DNA of 64,000 nt, from positions 750,001-814,000 of the forward strand of contig NZ_CAKMRU010000001.1 of assembly GCF_928368155.1 (NCBI RefSeq), in the 5' to 3' direction. This document shows, one piece after another, positions 17,986-25,987 of the stretch (positions are counted from its first letter, which is position 1; each line of letters starts with the position of its first letter). The notes below the pieces were generated by a model. The model worked only from the letters and a program-made list of their open reading frames with translations. It was not told the origin of the DNA and searched no databases. A program made the position numbers and the translations under genes. This DNA comes from Anaerococcus ihuae (GTDB lineage Bacteria > Bacillota > Clostridia > Tissierellales > Peptoniphilaceae).

Positions 17986-18254
17986 TGCAGGCTGATAAAG
18001 ATAAAACTTTAAGAAAATTAAAAACTGTCAGAGGACAAATTGATGGGCTGATTAAAATGGTTGAAGATGATAGGTATTGTATAGATATATCAAATCAACT
18101 TATGGCATCAATTTCAATTTTAAAAAATATAAATTCAGATGTCCTCTCCTCCCATCTTGAACATTGTGTCTACCATGCCCTTGATGAAAAAAATGAAGAT
18201 GGAATTGAAAAAATTGAAGAGATTGAAAAAATCATAAAAAAATTATCTAAATAA
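17985..18254 (+). CDS. csoR: Copper-sensing repressor CsoR
   Basis: 89 residues, all-helical family. The Cu(I) ligands Cys32, His57 and Cys61 (C-x24-H-x3-C) are all present, which points to copper rather than nickel (RcnR), formaldehyde (FrmR) or sulfide (CstR) sensing. The first helix has KLKTVRGQIDGLIKMVE as usual. The ATG overlaps the copA stop (TAATG), indicating translational coupling. It presumably binds the operator at 15410-15426. Confidence 0.93.
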   Translation: MQADKDKTLRKLKTVRGQIDGLIKMVEDDRYCIDISNQLMASISILKNINSDVLSSHLEHCVYHALDEKNEDGIEKIEEIEKIIKKLSK

Positions 18255-18330
18255 TATGTTAGTTTATAGATTTTTTGGGTAATATATTAGAGAAGAAAGA
18301 GATTATTCTAAAAATTAAAAGGAGAAAATT

Positions 18331-18756
18331 ATGGATAAAATTGAAAACAAAGATGTTCAAGCTGAATATGCTAATGAAGTAAGTGAATATACAATTAATG
18401 ATAATGTAATTGCAAAAATTGCAAAAAAAGTTTTGGTAAAAACTGATGGTGTTTTGGAATTAAAGAAAAATGTATTTTCATCAATTGCTGATAATTTTAC
18501 AGACGGAGAAAACACTTCAGGAATCTCAATTGATGTTGATGACGCTAAAAATGCAGTAGTAAATACAAAAATTATTCTTGAATATGGTAAAAAAGCTCAA
18601 GAAGTATTTGCTTCATTAGATAGAAATATCAAAAAAGAAGTTTATACACTTACAGGTATAAACGTACAAGCTGTTAAAGCTGAAATAGTTGATGTTTTAA
18701 CAAAAGAAGAATTTGAAGAAAAAAATTCAAAAGATAAAGATAAAGATGAAGAATAA
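18331..18756 (+). CDS. Asp23/Gls24-family envelope stress protein
   Basis: 141 residues. NDNVIAKIAKKVLVKTDGVLEL and VVNTKIILEYGKKAQEVFASLDRNIKKEVYTLTGINVQAV follow the DUF322 pattern. Members such as Asp23 sit at the membrane and respond to wall stress. The C-terminus is a Lys/Asp/Glu tail. AAAAGGAG precedes the ATG, and the gene has its own terminator, so it is likely monocistronic; no AmaP/GlsB partner is next to it. Confidence 0.9.
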   Translation: MDKIENKDVQAEYANEVSEYTINDNVIAKIAKKVLVKTDGVLELKKNVFSSIADNFTDGENTSGISIDVDDAKNAVVNTKIILEYGKKAQEVFASLDRNIKKEVYTLTGINVQAVKAEIVDVLTKEEFEEKNSKDKDKDEE

Positions 18757-18767
18757 AAAACAAATTT

Positions 18768-18796
18768 AAAAGAGTGCAAAACGCACTCTTTTTTAT
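18768..18796. terminator. Two-way terminator between the Asp23 gene and queT
   Basis: AAGAGTGC / GCACTCTT around AAAAC, with T on the plus side and A on the left, so it can serve both convergent genes. Confidence 0.9.
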
Positions 18797-18797
18797 T

Positions 18798-19298
18798 TTA
18801 GAAATTTTTAATCATTTCCATTAAACCAGTATTTTTTTCTAGAATTTTAAAGATTAAAACACCAATTATAGATACAACAATAAATTCACTCATCATAAAT
18901 TGTAAAAGCATTATAATAAATGCAGTTGATGAATCTAATAAAAAATAAGTTCCTATAGCTGGTATAAACATAAATAAAACTGGAAATAATGATGCTATAA
19001 ATAAATTTTTTTGTCTAATAATTAGAGAAAATGCCAAAAATGAAGCAAAAGTTCCAAAAATCACATCAAATACTGCTATATCTGAAGCAAAATTAGCCAA
19101 AAAACATCCCAACAAAAGTCCTGGTATAAATCTTCTGTTATAAAATACCAATAAAACTAATATTTCACTAAACCTCAATTGAATTGGCCCGTATGCTAGT
19201 GATGGGAACATTAAAGTAATTACAGCATAAAGGGCTGCGATTGCAGCTGACTTAACTAAAAAATTTGTATCCTTAAAATTATATCTTTGATTAGACAT
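18798..19298 (-). CDS. queT: QueT-family transporter (queuosine precursor, ECF S-component)
   Basis: About 166 residues with five or six membrane segments. SAAIAALYAVITLMFPSLAYG and PIQLRFSEILVLLVFY are the signature of QueT. It probably brings in preQ0, preQ1 or queuine with the shared ECF module encoded elsewhere. I start at 19298, where AAGGAGG precedes ATG; the longer frame would start inside the riboswitch. The preQ1-like leader supports the substrate call. Confidence 0.88.
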   Translation of the reverse strand: MSNQRYNFKDTNFLVKSAAIAALYAVITLMFPSLAYGPIQLRFSEILVLLVFYNRRFIPGLLLGCFLANFASDIAVFDVIFGTFASFLAFSLIIRQKNLFIASLFPVLFMFIPAIGTYFLLDSSTAFIIMLLQFMMSEFIVVSIIGVLIFKILEKNTGLMEMIKNF

Positions 19299-19306
19299 AT
19301 ATACCT

Positions 19307-19347
19307 CCTTGATATTTTTTTGGATGGGTCCCAAGTAAACATCCTTT
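19307..19347 (-). promoter_or_regulatory. PreQ1 class I riboswitch candidate upstream of queT
   Basis: On the minus strand a 5-bp stem GGATG/CATCC encloses a loop with ACTTGGGACC; an A-rich tail (AAAAAAATAT) follows and CAAGG can pair with CTTG of the loop to form the H-type pseudoknot. The 3' part is the ribosome site AAGGAGG, so ligand binding should block translation. A TATAAT (19352-19357) stands five bases upstream. Confidence 0.75.
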
Positions 19348-19451
19348 AATCATTATAACAAAATTTTTTAAAAAATAAAGTTTCAATATTCTAAATACTT
19401 ATAATTTTTTATTATTTTCTGATATAATTATTGATAAGAAAAGGTGAAAAT

Positions 19452-20348
19452 ATGAAAAAAATTATACTAATCTTATTAATAATTTTTCCACTAACATCTT
19501 GCTCAAAAAAAGAAAACAGTGGAATAAAAAATGAAAATTTTTCAAATACATTAAGAGATGTTGAATACATTACAAAAAAATATGTTAATTATGATAAAGA
19601 TGCCAAGGCAAATATGCTTTCTATTATAGATAATGATGAATATTTCCAAGCAAGGATAAAAACTAACAAGGAAAAAGAATTAAAGTCATATATAAAAGAA
19701 AAATCTTCTGGCAACAAAAAATTAAAATGGATTTATGATAATTTTGATAAATTAAATTATGGAGAAAAAGTTTTAGTTGGAAATGACGATGATGCTTGTG
19801 ATTATGTTTATAATTGTCACAATAATAAAAAAGATTTTAATTTTTTTGATGGGCAAAGTCTTAATCTACATAGAAAAACCCCCTACTATCTCCAGTGGGA
19901 TAATAGGTGGGCTTATGATAATTTAATAGGTGACGATAATATAGGAATTGCAGGTTGTGGTCCTACTTCAATGGCTATGGTTTTATCTAGACTTTTTGAT
20001 GATGAAAAAATAAATCCAAAATTAATAGCCCAAGATGCAAAAAATCATATGACTGAAGATGGTGTATATTGGTCTTTTTTTGAATTTGAAGCTAAGAAAT
20101 ATAAAGTCAAAATTGAAGATATTGACAATACTGAAAAAGATTTAAAAAATGCTTTAAAAAAGGGTCCAATAGTTGTTTCTGTAAAACAGGGATATTTTAC
20201 GACTGGTGGTCATATTATGGTAATTGATTCTATGAAAGATGATAAATTATTAATTAATGATCCAAATTCTATAAAAAATTCAAAAATCGAATGGCCATAT
20301 AAAGATATACAAGATCAATTTGTAAAACTTTGGTTAATGTATAAATAA
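19452..20348 (+). CDS. Lipoprotein with a C39-like cysteine peptidase domain
   Basis: About 298 residues. The lipobox LTSC gives a lipidated Cys17. Residues 20-135 are lysine-rich and unassigned; the C39_2-type papain-like domain follows with Gln in YLQWDNRW, catalytic Cys in GIAGCGPTSMAMVLSRL, His in GGHIMVIDS and Asp/Asn in LINDPNS. It is anchored outside the membrane; substrates of this branch are not known. I start at 19452, where AAAGGTGA precedes ATG. TATAAT at about 19422 is a likely -10. Confidence 0.85.
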   Translation: MKKIILILLIIFPLTSCSKKENSGIKNENFSNTLRDVEYITKKYVNYDKDAKANMLSIIDNDEYFQARIKTNKEKELKSYIKEKSSGNKKLKWIYDNFDKLNYGEKVLVGNDDDACDYVYNCHNNKKDFNFFDGQSLNLHRKTPYYLQWDNRWAYDNLIGDDNIGIAGCGPTSMAMVLSRLFDDEKINPKLIAQDAKNHMTEDGVYWSFFEFEAKKYKVKIEDIDNTEKDLKNALKKGPIVVSVKQGYFTTGGHIMVIDSMKDDKLLINDPNSIKNSKIEWPYKDIQDQFVKLWLMYK

Positions 20349-20360
20349 TTTTTAATCTTG

Positions 20361-20389
20361 TTGACAAAACATTTTTAAAATGGTATTAT
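20361..20389 (+). promoter_or_regulatory. Promoter of tRNA-Lys
   Basis: TTGACA (20361-20366), 17 bases, TATTAT (20384-20389), close to consensus, 18 bases before the tRNA. Confidence 0.88.
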
Positions 20390-20407
20390 TAATAAGTCAG
20401 CAAGTTA

Positions 20408-20483
20408 GTGCCATTAGCTCAGTTGGTAGAGCACCTGACTCTTAATCAGGGTGCCCAGGGTTCGAATCCCTGATGGCGCACCA
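20408..20483 (+). tRNA. tRNA-Lys (anticodon CTT)
   Basis: 76 nucleotides with encoded CCA. Acceptor stem GTGCCAT/ATGGCGC (one G.U), D-loop AGCTCAGTTGGTAGAGC, anticodon loop CTCTTAA giving CTT, and T-arm GGGTTCGAATCCC. It stands alone with its own promoter and terminator. Confidence 0.97.
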
Positions 20484-20493
20484 ATTTTAAAGT

Positions 20494-20532
20494 CTCCCCA
20501 AAATGGTTTAATCATTTGGGGAGGTTTTTTTT
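20494..20532 (+). terminator. Terminator of tRNA-Lys
   Basis: CTCCCCAAA(A)TG pairs with CATTTGGGGAG, followed by nine T. Confidence 0.92.
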
Positions 20533-20572
20533 TATTTACAATTTTAGAATTTATAATTTCTTAGTTAATTTT

Positions 20573-20601
20573 TAGACATTTTCATTTTTTTCCTATATAA
20601 T
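20573..20601 (+). promoter_or_regulatory. Promoter of the ECF S-component gene
   Basis: TAGACA (20573-20578), 17 bases, TATAAT (20596-20601). The 47-base leader contains a weak ACGAT/ATCGT hairpin ahead of the ribosome site. Confidence 0.65.
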
Positions 20602-20648
20602 ATTAAAGGTAATGAACGATATCTACATGAATCGTATCAGGAGGTAAT

Positions 20649-21392
20649 ATGAATAATAAAGAAAAAACACGTAAGATGGTAACTGTGGCTATGCTCGGTG
20701 CAATCACTATAGTTTTAGGATTGACTCCAATGGGATATATTCCCCTAGGCCTAATAAGTATAACAACTATGCACATTCCAGTAATTATTGCAGCAATTTT
20801 GGAAGGACCAATTGTTGGAGGTCTTGTAGGATTTATTTTTGGTCTATCTTCAATAGCAAATGCAATGCTTAGACCTGGTCCAATTTCATTTGTATTTTAT
20901 AATCCAATAATTTCAGTTTTACCAAGAATTTTAATAGGAATTTTTGCAGGACTAACATTTTTGGCATTAAAAGATAAAAATAATGAAAAAATAAGGAAAG
21001 TTTCCTTAATTTTGTGGACCATTTTAACAGGATTTTTGCTATATTTGGTTTTTTATAATTTAAGCCACCAAGCAAAAATTTATCAAATAGTTATTTCAAT
21101 ACTTATTACAATTATTGCAATTTGTATGCTTTATTTGACTTTTAAAAATAAGAATTCAAATCTTTCAGTTGCTATAGCATCTTTTGTTGGAACTATGACT
21201 AATACACTTTTTGTAATGGGCTTTATTTATTTATTTTATGCAGAAAAATATGTAACAGCCTTGGGAATTTCTGTTGAAGCTGCAAGAAGTACAATTTTTG
21301 GAGCAATTATAACGAACGGACTCCCAGAAGCAATCATGTCAATAGTTTTGGTTTCTGCTATAGTAAAAGCTGTATCTGCAAGAAGAAAATAA
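20649..21392 (+). CDS. ECF transporter S-component, possibly pantothenate (PanT-like)
   Basis: 247 residues with about six hydrophobic helices. VAMLGAITIVLGLTPMGYIP and TTMHIPVIIAAILEGPIVGG match the S-component group that includes PanT. Such a protein binds a vitamin and works with the common EcfT/EcfAA' module, which is not in this window. CAGGAGG precedes the ATG. The substrate is a guess from similarity in the first two helices; other S-components share the pattern. Monocistronic, with a strong terminator. Confidence 0.75.
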   Translation: MNNKEKTRKMVTVAMLGAITIVLGLTPMGYIPLGLISITTMHIPVIIAAILEGPIVGGLVGFIFGLSSIANAMLRPGPISFVFYNPIISVLPRILIGIFAGLTFLALKDKNNEKIRKVSLILWTILTGFLLYLVFYNLSHQAKIYQIVISILITIIAICMLYLTFKNKNSNLSVAIASFVGTMTNTLFVMGFIYLFYAEKYVTALGISVEAARSTIFGAIITNGLPEAIMSIVLVSAIVKAVSARRK

Positions 21393-21397
21393 AAAAT

Positions 21398-21430
21398 ATC
21401 CCTCAGCAAAAAAATTTGCTGAGGGATTTT
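21398..21430. terminator. Two-way terminator after the ECF S-component gene
   Basis: A 13-bp perfect stem (ATCCCTCAGCAAA and complement) around AAAA, with TTTT after it on the plus strand. Confidence 0.93.
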
Positions 21431-21441
21431 AAATTTAAAAG

Positions 21442-21747
21442 TTAATTATTCTTAATTATATCTGTTGCAAGTTCAAGCATATCTACTGCCAAATAGTAAT
21501 TGTCACCAAGAAGATCATAAACCAAATCTTCTGAAAATATTCCTTGACTTATTTCAGGATCAATTTCTCCTTGGTTTGATTTCTCAAGATCATCCATATA
21601 CTCTTTTGAAGAATAATAATCAGAAAGTTTCTTGTAATCTTTTTGACTTTCCTTAAATTTTTCAAGAGCTTGTCTAAATTCTTCTACAGCTTTGGAATTT
21701 TTGTTTAAAATTTCTTCCATTTCTTTGATTTTTTTAATATCTGTCAT
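21442..21747 (-). CDS. DUF4298 family protein
   Basis: About 101 residues, rich in Lys/Glu with a long helical N-terminal half (KKIKEMEEILNKNSKAVEEFRQALEKF), then YYSSKEYMDDLE and the conserved GIFSEDLVYDLLGD. This pattern is DUF4298, a family without known function found in Firmicutes. I use the second ATG (21747) because AAGGATGG lies before it and overlaps the first. It stands alone before ldh. Confidence 0.8.
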   Translation of the reverse strand: MTDIKKIKEMEEILNKNSKAVEEFRQALEKFKESQKDYKKLSDYYSSKEYMDDLEKSNQGEIDPEISQGIFSEDLVYDLLGDNYYLAVDMLELATDIIKNN

Positions 21748-21813
21748 TTTTTCCATCCTTTATTAGATATTTTCACCTAAAATATCTACCCATTTTTTAG
21801 ATTTTAAATTATT

Positions 21814-22752
21814 TTATATGTTGGATTTTTTAATTATTTCCTTTAAAGTTTTAGCACTTTCTTTCATTCTTTCATCTTCAGTATCTGTAAGTGGAACTTC
21901 CAAAACCCATTTCACTCCATCTTTTCCAATAACTGAAGGAACTCCAATATAAATACCTTTTAAACCATATTCCCCATCAAGGTATGATGAAGTTGAAAAT
22001 ACAGAATTTTGATCATTTATTATGGCTTCAACTATCCTTGTAAGAGCCATTCCAATTCCATAAAATGTTGCACCTTTTTTGTCAATTATTTCATAAGCTG
22101 CATTTTTCACCTTATCAAAAGTATCCAATAATTCTTTTTCATCAGTATCACTGTGAGTTTTTACCCATTCGTACAAAGGCATTCCACCAACATTTGTGTG
22201 TGACCAAACTGCAAATTCGCTATCTCCATGCTCACCCATAATAAAAGCTTCAACACTTCTTGGGTCAATTCCTATTAAATTTGCAATTTCTTTTTTAAAT
22301 CTTGATGAATCAAGAGTTGTCCCGGTTCCTATAACCTTGTTTGCTGGAAATTTTGAATATTTCCAAGTTGCATAGGTTAAAATATCAACAGGATTTGATG
22401 CTACCAAAAATATTCCATCAAAACCACTTGCAACAATTTTCCCAATCATATCTTTAAAAATTTTGAGATTTTTTTCTATTAAATCAAGCCTTGATTCCCC
22501 AGATTTTTGTGGAATTCCAGCTGTGATTACAACAACTTCTGCATCTTTACAATCACTGTAATCTGCTTTATAAATATGTTTTGGATTTGTAAAAGAAAGC
22601 ACATCGGAAAGATCCATTGCATCTCCCTCAGCCTTTTTCTCATTTATATCAATTATTCCCAATTCTCTTCCTACACCGAGAATTGTAGAGGCATAAGCAA
22701 AAGAACTTCCTACAGCTCCATCACCTACTAAAATTATTTTACTATCTTTCAT
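21814..22752 (-). CDS. ldh: L-lactate dehydrogenase
   Basis: 312 residues. The NAD loop is GDGAVGSSFAY (residues 8-18), the substrate-specificity segment has AGIPQKSGESRLDLI where the loop Arg and Gln fit lactate rather than malate, and the catalytic His is in GEHGDSEFAVWS. Reduces pyruvate to lactate with NADH, a main fermentation end step. AGGAGG precedes the ATG. No Rex site is evident upstream. Confidence 0.96.
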   Translation of the reverse strand: MKDSKIILVGDGAVGSSFAYASTILGVGRELGIIDINEKKAEGDAMDLSDVLSFTNPKHIYKADYSDCKDAEVVVITAGIPQKSGESRLDLIEKNLKIFKDMIGKIVASGFDGIFLVASNPVDILTYATWKYSKFPANKVIGTGTTLDSSRFKKEIANLIGIDPRSVEAFIMGEHGDSEFAVWSHTNVGGMPLYEWVKTHSDTDEKELLDTFDKVKNAAYEIIDKKGATFYGIGMALTRIVEAIINDQNSVFSTSSYLDGEYGLKGIYIGVPSVIGKDGVKWVLEVPLTDTEDERMKESAKTLKEIIKKSNI

Positions 22753-22836
22753 TATTCCTCCTATATTTAATTCTTAGTTTTTTGCTATGAATTCTTTTTT
22801 ATTATACTCTTTTAAGAAGGAAAATGATAATTATTC

Positions 22837-23364
22837 TTAATTATTTGTAAATAAATTTGAATTATCTCTCAAATAAAATAATAAATTAATGTAATCTTTT
22901 TGGTAAGGCACAAATTCTTTTTCATCAATTATTTTCAACAATTCTTTCCTACTTACAAATTTTGCATCAGCTACTTCCTCTTCTTGTAATTTCAATTTTT
23001 TTAAATCAATATTTTTATTTTTTATAATATAAACATCATCTATCCTAAAACCCGTATTAATCGAAATATTGGGATAAGCATTTGAAAAATCATATTTAAT
23101 CCCAAGCTCCTCTGACAATTCTCTTGAAGCTGCAAGTTGAGAACTTTCTCCACTTGAAACTGCTCCAGAAACTGTCAAATCCCACAAATTTGGCCAAGAT
23201 TTTTTTGATTTTGTTCTCTTTTGAATCAAAAGCCTCCCCTTTTTATCAAAAATTAAAACGTGTACGATAAGCCTATAAAGACCTCTTGGCACTATATCTC
23301 TTCTTTCAATTATATCTCCAGTTTTTTTCCTAAAATTATCATATAAATCTACGTACTCTTTCAT
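22837..23364 (-). CDS. NUDIX hydrolase, IPP-isomerase-like branch
   Basis: 175 residues. The Nudix box is complete: GAVSSGESSQLAASRELSEELG carries G-x5-E-x7-RE-x2-EE-x-G across residues 86-107 or so. The preceding LIQKRTKSKKSWPNLWDLT is typical of the YfcD/Idi-like branch. The substrate is a nucleoside-diphosphate derivative but not further defined. AAAGGAG precedes the ATG. Confidence 0.9.
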   Translation of the reverse strand: MKEYVDLYDNFRKKTGDIIERRDIVPRGLYRLIVHVLIFDKKGRLLIQKRTKSKKSWPNLWDLTVSGAVSSGESSQLAASRELSEELGIKYDFSNAYPNISINTGFRIDDVYIIKNKNIDLKKLKLQEEEVADAKFVSRKELLKIIDEKEFVPYQKDYINLLFYLRDNSNLFTNN

Positions 23365-23410
23365 TATTTCTCCTTTAGCTACTTAATTATACATACCCAT
23401 TTTTTAAAAA

Positions 23411-23436
23411 TTAAAAAGCGGCAATTCATTGCCGCA
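23411..23436 (-). terminator. Terminator after the DUF1294 gene
   Basis: GCGGCAA/TTGCCGC stem with TTTTT after it on the minus strand. Confidence 0.88.
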
Positions 23437-23438
23437 AA

Positions 23439-23717
23439 TTATATTTTAAATTTTATAATAAAAAAGCCGAGAAAAACATGTAAAAGTATAAATATTGGAA
23501 GACCTATCATAAATTTTTTGTGACGAGTCTTATGATGAATTAATTTCATAAAAATATACATAAAAAACGCACCACCAATAAATCCAAATAGTAAAAGAAT
23601 ATTTTCTCTTATTCTTTTTCTTTTAAACTTTTTTGAAGCAATCTTATCATAGATTACAAGAATAATCGAAATTATAGAAACTAATGCGAAATATATCAAT
23701 AAATTTTCAGTCTTCAT
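23439..23717 (-). CDS. DUF1294 small membrane protein
   Basis: 92 residues, three hydrophobic segments. YDKIASKKFKRKRIRENILLL, GGAFFMYIFMKLIHHKTRHKKF and the last helix match DUF1294. Function unknown; sometimes fused to cold-shock domains in other bacteria, which is not the case here. Its start overlaps the upstream hydrolase by 11 bases, so the two are cotranscribed. Confidence 0.88.
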   Translation of the reverse strand: MKTENLLIYFALVSIISIILVIYDKIASKKFKRKRIRENILLLFGFIGGAFFMYIFMKLIHHKTRHKKFMIGLPIFILLHVFLGFFIIKFKI

Positions 23718-24603
23718 TTTTTATCAAATCTTCAAAAATTTCTATAAATTTTTCTTTTTCATCAACAAATACGGCATGCCCAGAATTATCAAATTTTATG
23801 AAATTTACCTTGTTTGGAAAATATTCAATACTTTCATAAGCATCATCAATTGGTACAACCATGTCCTTATCACCATGAATCCAAGTAACTTTTTTATTTA
23901 TATTTTCAATCAATCTACTTCCATTTTCACTGGTATTATTGTAGGTTACCATAGCAAGAAGTGATTCCAAAAAACACCTTTGTTTCAAGAAATCTTCAGC
24001 CATTTTTCTTAAATCATCAGGATTTGGATCATTGACATTATAGATTGTTTGCCTAAATAAATCTTCAAAAAAATCAATATCTTGATCTTTAATCCCATTT
24101 AATATAGGAACTGTAAAAGAATGGTCATGTTTAATGTTAAAATTTTTCAAAAAATTTGGGAGCTTTAATTTTTTATTCTCATCATTTACTTCCTTATCTT
24201 TTGGCATTACAAAGCCTTTAACCCCAACAGAAGCTATCAAAATTAATTGTCTTATTTTTTCAGGAAAAAGACCTGCAAAATCCATGGCAACTTGACCACC
24301 CAAAGACCAACCAACAAGAGTAAAATCTTCAATATCTAAAGAATCAACAAAATATTTTAAATCTTTCGCCCATTCTTTCATTTCCTTGTGTTTATTTTCA
24401 TAAGAACTTTCCCCATAGCCAATTAAATCTGGAGCAAATACTTCGATATTTTCATCAAGGCTTTCCAACAAATCTTCAAAAAATTGAGAAGATGATTGGA
24501 AGCCATGAATTAAAACCAGCTTATTTTCTCCAGAGCCTATATGCCTGTAGGCCATTGTTTCTCCATTATCCAATTTTATTTTTTTAAATTCTATTTTTTT
24601 CAT
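23707..24603 (-). CDS. Alpha/beta hydrolase
   Basis: 298 residues. Oxyanion-hole region LIHGFQSSSQFF, nucleophile elbow GWSLGGQ, an Asp in VPIDD or HGDKDMVVP, and the catalytic His in DNSGHAVFVDE. The cap domain (about 135-215) is helical. This type includes esterases and C-C hydrolases; the substrate cannot be told. It heads a two-gene unit with the DUF1294 protein. Confidence 0.88.
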   Translation of the reverse strand: MKKIEFKKIKLDNGETMAYRHIGSGENKLVLIHGFQSSSQFFEDLLESLDENIEVFAPDLIGYGESSYENKHKEMKEWAKDLKYFVDSLDIEDFTLVGWSLGGQVAMDFAGLFPEKIRQLILIASVGVKGFVMPKDKEVNDENKKLKLPNFLKNFNIKHDHSFTVPILNGIKDQDIDFFEDLFRQTIYNVNDPNPDDLRKMAEDFLKQRCFLESLLAMVTYNNTSENGSRLIENINKKVTWIHGDKDMVVPIDDAYESIEYFPNKVNFIKFDNSGHAVFVDEKEKFIEIFEDLIKNED

Positions 24604-24654
24604 TTTTTCCTCTACTAACCATAATATAATGATATTTTATCAAAATTTCTCCCA

Positions 24655-25845
24655 TCAATCTAATAATTTTTTGTAGAAATTATCAATAAAAATCGCTCCT
24701 ATTGGTGCTGTTAATAAAATTCCTAAAACTGCCATTGATAAAATTATATCCCCACTGGAAAGGCCATTTGCAAGGGGAACTGCCCCAATAGCTGCTTGAA
24801 CTGTGGCCTTTGGCATATAAGAAAATACTGTAAATAATTTTTCTTTTTTATTTAAGTTTGACCCTGAAATTGAAATCAAAGTTCCAACAGACCTAATAAT
24901 AAGTGCCAAAAATACCATAACTACTGATAAAAACCCTAGTTTTGAAATGTAGGAAATATTTACTTCAGCTCCAACCAAAACAAATAACAAAATTTCAGCA
25001 AAAATCCATAATTTACCAAATTTTTCAGAAAGTCTTGAAGAAACTTCATCATTTGCCTTAATTTTAAATACACAACTCATAGCAATTACTGCCAAAAGTC
25101 CAGAAAAAGCAATTTTATTCTTTAATAAATTTTCCATGGAAACTATTAAAAATGAAAGTGCAAGAATTATTATAACTTTTGTAGAATTTCTTATCATGTC
25201 GTCTTTTTTATAAAAATACTCAAAAACAAGGTATAAAATAAAGCCAATGATAGATCCAAACAAAATTCCCAAAATTATAGAAATCGGCACATTAAAAAGA
25301 GAAATTAGACTTACATCTTCCCCCTTTGCCATTGACAAAAATGATGAAAATAGAACAAGAACAAATATATCATCACAAGATGAACCTGCTAGAATCATTT
25401 GTGGAATTGATTTATTTACTCCTCTTTTTTCTTCAATTAATTTTACCATCCTAGGAACAACCACTGCAGGTGAAACTGCTGCAAGAACTGACCCCATCAA
25501 AAGTGCATCTATAGCCCTTATTTTGAAAAAAATCCTTGCAAAAATAAAATAAGCCATTATTTCAAAAGTCGCTGGCAAAAATGACAAAAATACTGCTGAT
25601 TTCCCAACCCTTTTCAAATCTGAAATATCCAAAGAAAGCCCCGCTTTAATTAAAATTATAATTAGAGCAATTTGCCTAAGCTCAGCAGAAATCGACAAAG
25701 TTTTAGAATCAATTAGATTTAAGACATAAGGCCCTAAAATAATTCCTGTAAAAAGCATACCTATTAGAGCTGGTATTTTTAATTTTTGGCATAAAAAGCC
25801 AAAGATAAGTCCAAAAATAATAATTAGACCAAGTGATATTAACAT
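24655..25845 (-). CDS. Cation/proton antiporter (CPA2 type), fluoride-riboswitch controlled
   Basis: 396 residues with about 12 membrane helices and no C-terminal TrkA domain. FGFLCQKLKIPALIGMLFTGIILGP at the start and KAGLSLDISDLKRVG, SVLAAVSPAVVVPRM and GSSCDDIFVLVLF are the CPA2 (KefB/NhaS) marks, with the Asp-Asp ion-binding pair. Its leader is a fluoride riboswitch, so it is probably induced by fluoride. Antiporters of this type are among the known, less common fluoride-regulon members next to CrcB and EriC-F. AGGAGG precedes the ATG. Confidence 0.88.
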   Translation of the reverse strand: MLISLGLIIIFGLIFGFLCQKLKIPALIGMLFTGIILGPYVLNLIDSKTLSISAELRQIALIIILIKAGLSLDISDLKRVGKSAVFLSFLPATFEIMAYFIFARIFFKIRAIDALLMGSVLAAVSPAVVVPRMVKLIEEKRGVNKSIPQMILAGSSCDDIFVLVLFSSFLSMAKGEDVSLISLFNVPISIILGILFGSIIGFILYLVFEYFYKKDDMIRNSTKVIIILALSFLIVSMENLLKNKIAFSGLLAVIAMSCVFKIKANDEVSSRLSEKFGKLWIFAEILLFVLVGAEVNISYISKLGFLSVVMVFLALIIRSVGTLISISGSNLNKKEKLFTVFSYMPKATVQAAIGAVPLANGLSSGDIILSMAVLGILLTAPIGAIFIDNFYKKLLD

Positions 25846-25863
25846 AAATCCTCCTTTTGGGAC

Positions 25864-25960
25864 AAAAAAACTGATGAATTCTGTCCCCTAATAGTAACAG
25901 AAGTCATCAGCATAAACGCGGTTTTAGAAAAAAATCTAAGGGAGAACTTCATTCCCTTAA
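25864..25960 (-). promoter_or_regulatory. Fluoride (crcB-type) riboswitch with terminator
   Basis: On the minus strand the aptamer (25897-25960) has GGGAATGAAGTTCTCCC, AAACCGC and TGCTGATGACTTCTG, the conserved pieces of this class. A 14-bp stem (25871-25884 with 25897-25910, one mismatch) uses the last aptamer bases and is followed by seven T, so fluoride binding should prevent termination. The promoter is TTGACT (25986-25991), 17 bases, TATAAT (25963-25968). Confidence 0.93.
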
Positions 25961-25987
25961 ACATTATAAAATTTTTTAAATTTTAAG

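Noticed and set aside
20602..20640. Riboswitch in the leader of the ECF S-component
   Set aside because: Only a 5-bp ACGAT/ATCGT hairpin with a ten-base loop is found; no known aptamer core.
22753..22836. Rex operator ahead of ldh
   Set aside because: No TTGTGAA-type inverted repeat is present in the leader.
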